From NCBI GenBank assembly GCA_003444595.1, contig DLUO01000040.1:3935-9733 (forward strand): a DNA stretch of 5,799 bases. Reading direction: 5' to 3'. This document shows, piece by piece, positions 1 through 5,364 of this stretch. Both the position numbers and the translations under genes were made by a program. Source of the stretch: Bacillota bacterium. Its GTDB lineage: Bacteria > Bacillota > Dethiobacteria > DTU022 > UBA8154. Position 1 is the stretch's first letter, and each line of letters begins with the position of its first letter. Under the pieces are notes generated by a model. That model saw only the letters and a list, made by a program, of their open reading frames with translations. It had not been told where the DNA came from and did no database searches.

Positions 1-185
1 GGAGAATTTCCAAGCAAGCGCAGGAGTTGCGTTTCAGTCACTATTTTTTCCGGCATCAGATTAAAAATCACGATGCGCAGTGGACGAATATCCTGGCTGG
101 TTGCCCGGTCTTCATGCATAATGAAAATGTTTTCATTGTTTAAAATCTCAGATGCAGGTAGGTCATTCGGTATATTAATAGGCAT
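1..185 (-). CDS. metA: Homoserine O-acyltransferase MetA, N-terminal part (cut by window edge)
   Basis: MetA transfers an acetyl or succinyl group to the hydroxyl of homoserine, the first committed step of methionine synthesis, in the cytoplasm. Only the first 61 codons are present; the family is about 300 residues long, so the catalytic Cys, His and Glu lie outside the window. The visible part begins MPINIPNDLPASEIL and contains RPLRIVIFNLMPEKIVTE (about residues 34-51) followed by TQLLRLLGNSP, matching the family signature 'ilNLMPxKxxTExQllRLLgNtP'. The start is ATG at 183-185, with a Shine-Dalgarno AGAGGT (192-197 read on the minus strand) nine or so bases upstream. Acetyl versus succinyl specificity cannot be read from this fragment; acetyl is the more likely guess because metY, which uses O-acetylhomoserine, lies nearby. 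It is the last gene of the minus-strand series, after rrf2 and the desulfurase remnant. Confidence 0.93.
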   Translation of the reverse strand, partial: MPINIPNDLPASEILNNENIFIMHEDRATSQDIRPLRIVIFNLMPEKIVTETQLLRLLGNS

Positions 186-290
186 GTGCTTACCTCTTTA
201 ATCTTTTTAGTGTTACGGCAATAATTGTTTATTTTACTTGAGCCGGCTTCATGGTGGATTGTAGCCAACCCTTTTCGTTGTTGGCATGTA
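186..290 (-). other. Leader region of metA, no gene or riboswitch seen
   Basis: This stretch lies between the desulfurase remnant and metA. I looked for a SAM (S-box) riboswitch, common upstream of metA in Firmicutes, and found no conserved core. There is only a small possible hairpin, GCCAAC/GTTGGC (264-269 with 280-285, 10-base loop), which carries no T-run. I found no convincing promoter either, so metA may depend on read-through from the rrf2 side or on a weak site I cannot recognise. Confidence 0.4.
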
Positions 291-468
291 TTATGAATAC
301 CAAACCGCTTTCAACTCTAAGTGCAGCCTATAAAGCTTGTTCTTACACCTGGATACATTACCATGGCTATCGGTAAAGTAGGGTTTGGGTTCATTAAAAG
401 GCTTGAGGATTAACCGGGGCAGTTGCCCTGGAATCCATGTAAACAGGCTTCACTTTAAGCTCATCCAT
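291..468 (-). pseudogene. Frameshifted 5' remnant of a cysteine desulfurase (NifS/IscS family)
   Basis: Reading on the minus strand from ATG at 466-468 gives MDELKVKPVYMDSRATAPVN then PQAF and a stop (394-396). This matches the start of NifS/IscS desulfurases (typically PVYMDNxATTPVDPxVF). Skipping one T in the TTTT run at 396-399 restores the expected continuation, NEPKPYFTDSHGNVS, equivalent to EAMKPYFTEKFGNPS in the family. The spacing between the DP and KPYF motifs is exactly conserved across the shift. Further residues KLYRLHLELKAV resemble the LYxLGLEAKKAV stretch, then a stop follows at 291-293. Only about 60 of some 385-400 codons survive, and the PLP-lysine and active-site cysteine regions are gone. 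The position 49 bases after rrf2 is where an iscS/nifS gene is normally found in rrf2-iscS operons. A single-base assembly error could explain the frameshift, but not the missing 3' part. Confidence 0.72.
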
Positions 469-517
469 ACTGTTTGATTATCTATGTGATTATCTTTGCA
501 TCAGAAAAAATTTTGCC

Positions 518-976
518 TTATTGGGGATCTATATCCGGGGTAACTGCTTTGTCTCCAGACATATGACGCGCTTCATTTACTAAATCCATTAAAGAATATG
601 AATCCAGTACATCTGCGATGCAATCGCGGACTTTGGTCCAAATTGTCCGTGTAACACATGTATCGGCTCTTTTACATTCGTCCGGATTTTGCTCACTTAC
701 ACAATCAACCGGCGACACAGGCCCTTCCAGGACACGGATGATATCTCCCACTGATATATCCTGCGGATCACGTCCTAACATGTAACCCCCCTGTGAACCA
801 CGAACGCTTTTAACCAGTCCGGATTGTTTCAAGGGGATCAGCAACTGTTCCAGATAGCGCTCAGATATCTCCTGCCTTTCTGCAATGGCATGAATTGTGC
901 TGGGGCCTTCTTTTGCATTAGCAGCCAGATCTATCATTGCTCTCAATCCATACCTGCCTTTGGTTGATAACTTCAT
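518..976 (-). CDS. Rrf2-family transcriptional regulator, IscR-like with three cluster cysteines
   Basis: A DNA-binding regulator of about 152 residues. It begins MKLSTKGRYGLRAMIDLA, the near-invariant Rrf2 start, with a winged helix-turn-helix over residues 1-80 (ISERYLEQLLIPLKQSGLV, then the wing RGSQGGYML). Three cysteines at 92, 101 and 107 (C-x8-C-x5-C) fall where E. coli IscR binds its [2Fe-2S] cluster (Cys92, 98, 104); a counterpart of the fourth ligand His107 is not evident. CymR-type cysteine repressors lack this trio, so I favour an Fe-S-responsive IscR type, although the neighbours (cysK, metY, metA) resemble a CymR regulon. I chose ATG 974-976. The upstream ATG at 986-988 touches the G-run with no spacing, and GTG 977-979 is another candidate. 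The gene follows fdhD by about 45 bases and precedes a broken desulfurase, its classical partner. Confidence 0.9.
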   Translation of the reverse strand: MKLSTKGRYGLRAMIDLAANAKEGPSTIHAIAERQEISERYLEQLLIPLKQSGLVKSVRGSQGGYMLGRDPQDISVGDIIRVLEGPVSPVDCVSEQNPDECKRADTCVTRTIWTKVRDCIADVLDSYSLMDLVNEARHMSGDKAVTPDIDPQ

Positions 977-988
977 CACGGTATTCAT

Positions 989-998
989 CCCCCCTTTT
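989..998 (-). promoter_or_regulatory. Ribosome binding site of rrf2 that bears on the start choice
   Basis: The minus strand reads AAAAGGGGGG directly before the ATG at 986-988. This leaves zero or one base of spacing for that codon, 10 bases for GTG 977-979 and 13 for ATG 974-976. The spacing argues against the first ATG, and family alignment favours ATG 974-976. The site is a G-rich variant (AAGGGGG) rather than the usual AAGGAGG. Confidence 0.6.
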
Positions 999-1021
999 AA
1001 CCGTGTTTAAATTTCACTGAA

Positions 1022-1813
1022 TTACATCATTACTCTTTCCGGATGGCTGTAAATGTTAAAGCGGTCTCCGCGAGCAAAGCCGACCAGGGTAATATTGAAT
1101 TCCTCTGCTAATTCTATCGTTAATTTTGTAGGAGCTGAACGTGATAAAATAAAAGAAACCTTATTACGGAGGGCTTTGATTAATATCTCGGAGGCAATCC
1201 GGCCGCTTAGTATTAGACATTTATCAGTCATATTTATCTCTTCTAAAAAAGCTTTTCCAAATACTTTATCAACAGCATTATGACGTCCGATGTCTTCATA
1301 CATATATAACAACCCGGAATGATCAGCCAGGCCTGCTTCATGAACACCGCCGGTTCGTTGAAAGGTATCCGATTTGTTTTCCAGTTCCCTAATAAACCCA
1401 AGCAACTGTTCAGCGCTAAATACGGTATCTGACTGAACTGCCTCCAACTGGCTGGAATCATTGATGAAGTATAAACCCGTCCGGCTTTTCCCACAGCAAC
1501 TGGTCAACTGCCGCCGTAAAAAATTATTGACTTGAGGTATTGGCTTACTGGTTACTATCCAAACCAGGCCTTCCTCTTCCTGACAGGAAATCGAACTAAT
1601 ATCGGATCGTTCCTGTACAATACCTTCACTTATCAAAAAACCTACACACAGTTCTTCGTATGCCCCGGGTGAACAGATCATAGTTGTTAATTCCTGTTGA
1701 TTAAGGAAAAGAGTTAATGGTTTCTCCAGCACCACAGAAACTTCAGAAATAGCATGACGGCCTGCACAGTACGTGGTTACCTTCTGCTGGTTGTATTTTT
1801 TTGTGTCAGCCAT
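1022..1813 (-). CDS. fdhD: FdhD, formate dehydrogenase accessory sulfurtransferase
   Basis: FdhD moves sulfur, received as a persulfide from a cysteine desulfurase, to the molybdenum (or tungsten) bis-pterin cofactor before it enters formate dehydrogenase. At 263 residues it has the usual family length. Motifs in order: the PLTLFLN strand (32-38), CSPGAYEELCVGFLISEGI (47-65), TSCCGKSRTG (104-113), FQRTGGVHEAGL (151-162), YEDIGRHNAVDKV (172-184), SGRIASEILIKA (203-214), SRSAPTKLTIELAEE (224-238) and GFARGDRFNIYSHPERV near the end. The sulfur-carrying loop has adjacent cysteines C106-C107 rather than the CxxC of E. coli FdhD (Cys121/124). The ATG at 1811-1813 follows a Shine-Dalgarno AGGAAGG lying inside the end of the MOSC gene, with only 7 bases between the two genes, so translation is probably coupled. 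No formate dehydrogenase gene is in the window. Confidence 0.96.
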   Translation of the reverse strand: MADTKKYNQQKVTTYCAGRHAISEVSVVLEKPLTLFLNQQELTTMICSPGAYEELCVGFLISEGIVQERSDISSISCQEEEGLVWIVTSKPIPQVNNFLRRQLTSCCGKSRTGLYFINDSSQLEAVQSDTVFSAEQLLGFIRELENKSDTFQRTGGVHEAGLADHSGLLYMYEDIGRHNAVDKVFGKAFLEEINMTDKCLILSGRIASEILIKALRNKVSFILSRSAPTKLTIELAEEFNITLVGFARGDRFNIYSHPERVMM

Positions 1814-1820
1814 AAGGCGG

Positions 1821-2270
1821 TTACCTTCCTTCTGTCAATATTTCTGCCTGATCACCGACTCTAACCCAACCGGAACTCAGAACTCTGGCAAAAACTCCTT
1901 CAATGGGCATCAAACATGTACCAACCTGTCTTTTTATAGCGCAACCATGGTTATCACATTTCTTGCCAATTTGCGTAACTTCCAGGATTGCTTCCCCGAC
2001 TCGCAAACGAGTTTTCAGCGGGAGTTCGGCTACCTCAAGTCCAGATACCGTTATATTTTCAGCAAATACACCATAATCAAGTCCAACTGCTCCCATGGCC
2101 TGCATTTTTTCATAACTGGAAAGCGACAGAAGACTGACCTGACGGTGCCAGTCTCCACTATGTGCATCTTTGGCAAGCCCATAATTTTCCTTGAGAAAAG
2201 CATCATTTATATTCTGCTTTATCTCGCCGCGCCTTTCAGAAACATTAACTGCCAGTACTTTCCCAGCCAT
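1821..2270 (-). CDS. MOSC domain-containing protein
   Basis: A stand-alone MOSC domain of 149 residues. This domain is named from the C-terminus of molybdenum cofactor sulfurase and is thought to bind or transfer sulfur to metal-pterin cofactors. Visible hallmarks: an N-terminal strand AGKVLAVNVSE (2-12), GLAKDAHSGDWHRQVSLLS (31-49), FAENITVSGLEV (69-80), and the cysteine-bearing segment QIGKKCDNHGC (100-110) followed by GTCLMPIEGVFARV (117-130), giving C105, C110 and C119. Short MOSC proteins of this type often sit beside moaC/mog or fdhD genes in anaerobes. The start has a strong Shine-Dalgarno GGGAGGA about six bases upstream and is the first gene after the promoter at 2353-2381. It ends 7 bases before fdhD, supporting a joint role in cofactor maturation. 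Its exact reaction is unknown to me. Confidence 0.93.
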   Translation of the reverse strand: MAGKVLAVNVSERRGEIKQNINDAFLKENYGLAKDAHSGDWHRQVSLLSLSSYEKMQAMGAVGLDYGVFAENITVSGLEVAELPLKTRLRVGEAILEVTQIGKKCDNHGCAIKRQVGTCLMPIEGVFARVLSSGWVRVGDQAEILTEGR

Positions 2271-2340
2271 ATCTTCCTCCCTTAAATTTTTTTTAAACTC
2301 TTATTGCCGGCCAAGTTCAGCATTTAAAAGTAACAACATA

Positions 2341-2352
2341 ATTCCTATGGAT
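2341..2352 (-). promoter_or_regulatory. Possible operator at the transcription start of the MOSC operon
   Basis: The plus strand reads ATTCCTATGGAT, an imperfect dyad centred on CC-TAT-GG that covers the predicted transcription start just downstream of the -10. The same 7-mer core occurs in the cysK leader (4726-4732). Rrf2-type regulators bind short AT-rich dyads, so the rrf2 product of this operon is a candidate ligand. This is inference from symmetry and position only. Confidence 0.3.
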
Positions 2353-2381
2353 ATTGTAGCCTATCATCAATCAATTGTCAA
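2353..2381 (-). promoter_or_regulatory. Sigma-A-type promoter for the MOSC-fdhD-rrf2 operon
   Basis: On the minus strand a perfect -35 TTGACA (2376-2381) and a -10 TACAAT (2353-2358) are separated by exactly 17 bases. Transcription would start near 2346, giving a leader of about 75 bases before the MOSC start codon. It lies in the 150-base gap after metY, where I see no clear terminator, so read-through from cysK-metY is also possible. Confidence 0.85.
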
Positions 2382-2420
2382 CTAGTTCCAACCTGCAATT
2401 ACAAAACAAATAAAAACATT

Positions 2421-3716
2421 TTAGCGGTTTTTTACTGCTTTACGGAGAGCTTGGTCAAGATCCCAGATCAAATCGTTTACATCTTCGATACCAATGGAAA
2501 GACGTATCAGGTCAGGTGACAACCCCGCCAGTTTCTGCTCCTCCGCGCTTAATTGAGCATGGGTAGTGCTGGCCGGGTGAATAACCAGTGACTTTGCATC
2601 TGCAACGTTGGCCAGCAAGGAGAAGATCTTAAGATTGTCAATAAATTTTTTACCTTCTTCTACGCTTCCTTTGATGCCGAAAGTGAAGATGGAGCCTGCT
2701 CCTTTGGGAAAATACTTTTGGGCCAAATCATAGTATTTATTGCCCGGCAAGCCGGGGTAATTGACCCAGTTTACCAAGGGGTGCTGATGCAAAAACTCGG
2801 CTATCTTCCGGCTATTGGAAACGTGCCGCTCCACTCTTAAGGAGAGGGTTTCTAATCCTTGCAGGAAGAGGAATGCGTTAAAGGGGCTCAGGGCTGCCCC
2901 GGTATCACGTAATAATTGAACCCGGGTTTTGGTAATATAGGCTGCCGGGCCGGCCTCCTTAACGTAAACAATGCCGTTATAACTTGTATCAGGTTCTGTT
3001 AGACCGGGAAAACGGCCGCTGGAAACCCAGTCAAATTTGCCGGAGTCAATTATTACCCCGCCGATTGATGTTCCATGACCACCGATAAATTTTGTTGCTG
3101 AGTGTACCACTATATCAGCACCAAACTCAATTGGTCTAATTAAATACGGGGTGCCAAAGGTATTGTCGACAATCAGGGGGATACCGCTATCATGGGCAAT
3201 ACCGGCTACAGCTTCGATATCAATTAAGTTGATACCGGGATTCCCGATGACTTCAAGGTATAAAGCCTTGGTTTTGTCAGTAATAGCCTTACGAAAGTTT
3301 TCCGGATCATCCGGGTTAACGAAAACTGTTTTTATTCCCAGGCGCGGCAGGGTAAACGAAAAAAGATTGAAAGTCCCGCCATATAGTGTGCCGGCGGAGA
3401 CAATTTCATCACCTGCTCCGGCAATGTTTAATATGGCATAGGTAATTGCCGCTGAACCCGAAGCTACAGCCAGGGCTCCTACTCCACCTTCCAGTGCTGC
3501 CATGCGTTTTTCAAAGACATCAGTTGTCGGGTTCATAATCCGGGTATATATATTGCCGGGTTCTCTCAGCGCAAAAAGATTGGCTGCATGTTCTGCGTTT
3601 TTAAATACATAGGAAGTCGTCTGATAAATTGGAACTGCCCTGCTGCCTGTTGTGGGATCGACTTCCTGCCCGGCATGAACCTGTAAAGTATCGAATCCAA
3701 ATTTTCTTCGGTGCAT
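2421..3716 (-). CDS. metY: O-acetylhomoserine sulfhydrylase (O-acetylhomoserine aminocarboxypropyltransferase)
   Basis: A cytoplasmic PLP enzyme that joins sulfide to O-acetylhomoserine, giving homocysteine in one step, the direct sulfhydrylation route to methionine. At 431 residues it has the full length of this Cys/Met-metabolism family branch. Seen in order: FDTLQVHAGQEVDPTTGSRA (8-27), VPIYQTTSY (28-36), YTRIMNPTTDVFEKRMAALE (57-76), the SGSAA phosphate-binding region (86-90), the VDNTFGTPY cofactor aspartate segment (D184), and VVHSATKFIGGHGTSIGG (203-220) with K209 as the PLP-binding lysine. The insertion around SSGRFPGLTEPD before the long C-terminal domain is typical of MetY rather than MetB or MetC. 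The ATG follows a GGGGAG site eight bases upstream. It sits 69 bases behind cysK with no promoter I can recognise between, so the two are probably co-transcribed. Together with MetA it forms the homocysteine pathway. Confidence 0.96.
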   Translation of the reverse strand: MHRRKFGFDTLQVHAGQEVDPTTGSRAVPIYQTTSYVFKNAEHAANLFALREPGNIYTRIMNPTTDVFEKRMAALEGGVGALAVASGSAAITYAILNIAGAGDEIVSAGTLYGGTFNLFSFTLPRLGIKTVFVNPDDPENFRKAITDKTKALYLEVIGNPGINLIDIEAVAGIAHDSGIPLIVDNTFGTPYLIRPIEFGADIVVHSATKFIGGHGTSIGGVIIDSGKFDWVSSGRFPGLTEPDTSYNGIVYVKEAGPAAYITKTRVQLLRDTGAALSPFNAFLFLQGLETLSLRVERHVSNSRKIAEFLHQHPLVNWVNYPGLPGNKYYDLAQKYFPKGAGSIFTFGIKGSVEEGKKFIDNLKIFSLLANVADAKSLVIHPASTTHAQLSAEEQKLAGLSPDLIRLSIGIEDVNDLIWDLDQALRKAVKNR

Positions 3717-3785
3717 ATGAATCTCCCCATAATGAAATATTTCTATACTGAGTGCCCGGCTAACAATTCAAATACCCGGAAACAA

Positions 3786-4715
3786 TTACTCAAATAAAGG
3801 AGTGGAGAGATAGCGCTCGCCATTATCCGGTAATAATACCACGATGGTTTTGCCTCTGTTTTCTGTCCTTTTTGCTAACTGGGTCGCAGCAAAGGCAGCC
3901 GCACCGGATGAAATGCCGACCAATAGGCCTTCTGTTTTGGATAACTGGCGGACCGTTTCATAGGCTTCCTCTGTTTTAACTGTATAGATTTCATCGATAA
4001 TTGATAGATTTAATATATCAGGGATGAAACCGGCACCTATCCCCTGAATTTCATGAGGACCAGGCTTGCCGCCGGAAAGTACCGGCGAATCAAAGGGCTC
4101 AACCGCCACAATTTGTATATCCGGTTTTCTTTGTTTTAATATTTCACCTACACCTGTAATTGTACCGCCGGTGCCAACTCCGCACACAAAAATATCTACT
4201 TTACCATCGGTATCCCGCCAGATTTCTTCTGCAGTCGTCTTCCGGTGAATTTCAGGATTGGCTTTGTTTGTAAACTGGTTGGGAATATAAGCGTGATCAT
4301 ATTGCCCGGCCAGCTCTTTAGCTTTTTTGATCGCCCCTCTCATCCCTTCAGCACCTGGAGTCAAAACAAGCTCAGCGCCTAATGCTTTCAGCAGCTTTCT
4401 TCTCTCGATGCTCATGGTATCAGGCATCGTCAAAATCAGCCGATATCCTTTAGCTGCAGCTGCGAAGGCCAAACCGATACCTGTATTGCCGCTCGTGGGT
4501 TCAATTATTACAGTATCCTGCTTGATTAACCCTTCTTCTTCAGCAGAATTAATCATCGCAAGAGCAACTCGATCCTTGACGCTACCGGCCGGGTTAAAAT
4601 ACTCCAGCTTGGCAATTACAGCAGCTTCCAATTCGTTAACTTTATTATAATTACTTAGTTCGAGCAGAGGAGTGTTTCCGATCAAATCAGTTAAATTTGC
4701 AACAATTTTAGGCAT
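3786..4715 (-). CDS. cysK: Cysteine synthase A (O-acetylserine sulfhydrylase)
   Basis: A cytoplasmic PLP enzyme making cysteine and acetate from O-acetylserine and sulfide. Its 309 residues match the usual length. Clear signatures: IGNTPLLEL (12-20), the PLP lysine K47 in NPAGSVKDR, the substrate loop EPTSGNTGIGLA (72-83), the PLP phosphate-binding GVGTGGTITGVG (179-190), GGKPGPHEIQGIGAGFIP (215-232) and GISSGAA (267-273), with a serine contacting the pyridine nitrogen. The GPHEIQGIGAGF segment favours CysK over CysM or cystathionine beta-synthase. The start at 4713-4715 has a strong GGAGG site seven bases upstream. It is first behind the promoter at 4781-4810 and is followed by metY, so both sulfide-fixing enzymes are probably expressed together. 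In some Firmicutes CysK also forms a complex with the Rrf2 protein CymR; whether the local Rrf2 protein does this cannot be seen. Confidence 0.97.
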   Translation of the reverse strand: MPKIVANLTDLIGNTPLLELSNYNKVNELEAAVIAKLEYFNPAGSVKDRVALAMINSAEEEGLIKQDTVIIEPTSGNTGIGLAFAAAAKGYRLILTMPDTMSIERRKLLKALGAELVLTPGAEGMRGAIKKAKELAGQYDHAYIPNQFTNKANPEIHRKTTAEEIWRDTDGKVDIFVCGVGTGGTITGVGEILKQRKPDIQIVAVEPFDSPVLSGGKPGPHEIQGIGAGFIPDILNLSIIDEIYTVKTEEAYETVRQLSKTEGLLVGISSGAAAFAATQLAKRTENRGKTIVVLLPDNGERYLSTPLFE

Positions 4716-4780
4716 ATTATCGCCTCCATAGGTATAACTTATTAACTTAGCCTAGTAATTTTATGGACTTTATAGGATTT

Positions 4781-4810
4781 ATTCTAACATGCCAACTTTC
4801 TATTTGTCAA
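4781..4810 (-). promoter_or_regulatory. Sigma-A-type promoter for cysK-metY
   Basis: The minus strand carries a perfect -35 TTGACA (4805-4810) and a -10 TAGAAT (4781-4786) with an 18-base spacer. The -10 is preceded by TGT, which forms an extended -10. The leader to the cysK start is about 60 bases and holds no T-box or S-box core that I can recognise. A CCTATGG dyad (4726-4732) lies next to the Shine-Dalgarno. Confidence 0.8.
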
Positions 4811-4826
4811 TTTATATTATTAAGTG

Positions 4827-4857
4827 GCCCGGGCAGATAAATTTATCCATGCCGGGC
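4827..4857. repeat. Large imperfect inverted repeat upstream of the cysK promoter
   Basis: The left arm GCCCGGGCA-GATAAA pairs with TTTATC-CATGCCGGGC. The inner GATAAATTTATC is a perfect palindrome, the outer GCCCGG/CCGGGC arms pair fully, and a small internal loop separates them. It lies about 16 bases upstream of the cysK -35, in the gap between two divergent promoters. On the plus strand it is followed by TTTAGATGCCTTTTT, which is too interrupted for a classical terminator. It may be a protein-binding dyad, a decayed terminator or a remnant of a lost gene. Confidence 0.6.
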
Positions 4858-4982
4858 TTTAGATGCCTTTTTCCCTTCCATATTTTTGCGTTAAATGTAT
4901 CACTCCGGAGACATGGAAAACCTAATTTTCTAGAGGAAGCAGAGTCTTTTTGTTGAATTATTAATAATATGATTGAAATGTA

Positions 4983-5010
4983 TTGCATACTCGAATTAAC
5001 TCTTTATACT
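4983..5010 (+). promoter_or_regulatory. Possible promoter of the LapA-like gene
   Basis: TTGCAT (4983-4988) and TATACT (5005-5010) are separated by 16 bases, about 70 bases upstream of the only plus-strand gene. The -10 and -35 each deviate from consensus and the spacer is one base short, so it would be of moderate strength. The rest of 4858-5077 is AT-rich; I see no gene in it. Confidence 0.5.
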
Positions 5011-5035
5011 AACAGAAAGAGAAAGCTAAATTGAC

Positions 5036-5060
5036 CGCTACCCTAAAACGCTACCTAAAA
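5036..5060 (+). repeat. Two-copy tandem repeat just before the LapA-like gene
   Basis: CGCTACCCTAAAA (5036-5048) is followed at once by CGCTACCTAAAA (5049-5060), identical apart from one C. It lies in the 5' leader, ending four bases before the Shine-Dalgarno. It could be a double binding site or a replication-slippage duplication. Confidence 0.65.
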
Positions 5061-5077
5061 AATTGGGAGGAGAATTA

Positions 5078-5281
5078 ATGAAAGCAAAATTTTGGATTAT
5101 TATTGTAATAGCTGTTCTGCTGCTGATTATCCTTGTCCAGAATACCGGGCCTGTAACGTTAAACTTGTTTTTCTGGGAAATTACTATGCCCCAGATTTTA
5201 CTGCTGTTCATTTCGATAATTATTGGTCTGGTTATAGGCTGTATAATATGCCTGTTTTCTAAGAAAAAACGCAACTTGTAG
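5078..5281 (+). CDS. LapA/DUF1049-type small membrane protein
   Basis: A 67-residue integral membrane protein. Two hydrophobic helices (about 5-20 and 38-60) flank the conserved loop VQNTGPVTLNLFFWEITMP (20-38), the hallmark 'QNxxPVxxxFlfWexxxP' of the lipopolysaccharide assembly protein A domain, formerly DUF1049. A basic KKKR tail (62-65) follows the second helix and predicts a cytoplasmic C-terminus. In Gram-negatives LapA (YciS) acts with LapB in LPS control; in Firmicutes the role of this domain is not known, so the name is a domain label only. The start is ATG 5078-5080, five bases after a strong GGGAGGAG (5065-5072). The in-frame TTG at 5063 overlaps that site and is rejected. It is a single-gene unit on the opposite strand to all neighbours, convergent with the cupin gene. 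Confidence 0.87.
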   Translation: MKAKFWIIIVIAVLLLIILVQNTGPVTLNLFFWEITMPQILLLFISIIIGLVIGCIICLFSKKKRNL

Positions 5282-5300
5282 CAGATCAATCCTCCATTAT

Positions 5301-5340
5301 GATATTGAGGTCGCTCTGGATGGCGACTACTTACAATATC
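5301..5340. terminator. Two-part hairpin between convergent genes, possible weak terminator
   Basis: The outer stem GATATTG/CAATATC (5301-5307 with 5334-5340) and the inner stem GTCGC/GCGAC (5310-5314 with 5323-5327) are separated by an asymmetric internal loop, with an 8-base apical loop. It lies 20 bases after the LapA-like stop and 25 bases after the cupin stop on the other strand. Neither side carries a solid T-run; the plus side continues into a mixed T-rich stretch. Position suggests a shared terminator, but the form is not classical. Confidence 0.4.
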
Positions 5341-5364
5341 TGTCCTACTTATTTAATTCTTAAT

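Noticed and set aside
229..327. A 32-codon open stretch on the minus strand upstream of metA, ending VFIIHANNEKGWLQ... with a stop at 229-231
   Set aside because: It has no ATG or Shine-Dalgarno at its 5' side, starts right after a stop, and I do not recognise it. It could be the 3' fragment of another lost gene, but the evidence is too thin to call.
414..433. Short GC-rich hairpin (GGGCA/TGCCC) downstream of rrf2 as a terminator
   Set aside because: It has a 5-bp stem with a 2-base loop, no T-run after it, and lies inside the desulfurase-like coding remnant, so it is likely accidental.
1773..2285. Long plus-strand open frame antisense to the MOSC gene and the start of fdhD
   Set aside because: No convincing ribosome site or recognisable protein. 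It lies opposite two clearly conserved genes and is best explained as a frame shadow.
3151..3441. Plus-strand open frame antisense to metY, and similar ones antisense to cysK (4066-4248, 4327-4650)
   Set aside because: Low-complexity translations with no domains, opposite well-conserved PLP-enzyme genes; frame shadows.
4716..4780. T-box or S-box leader of cysK
   Set aside because: The leader is only about 60 bases and contains neither the T-box core nor the S-box core.
5038..5289. Minus-strand open frame antisense to the LapA-like gene
   Set aside because: The plus-strand gene has a strong Shine-Dalgarno and a clear two-helix LapA-type pattern, while the antisense frame has neither.
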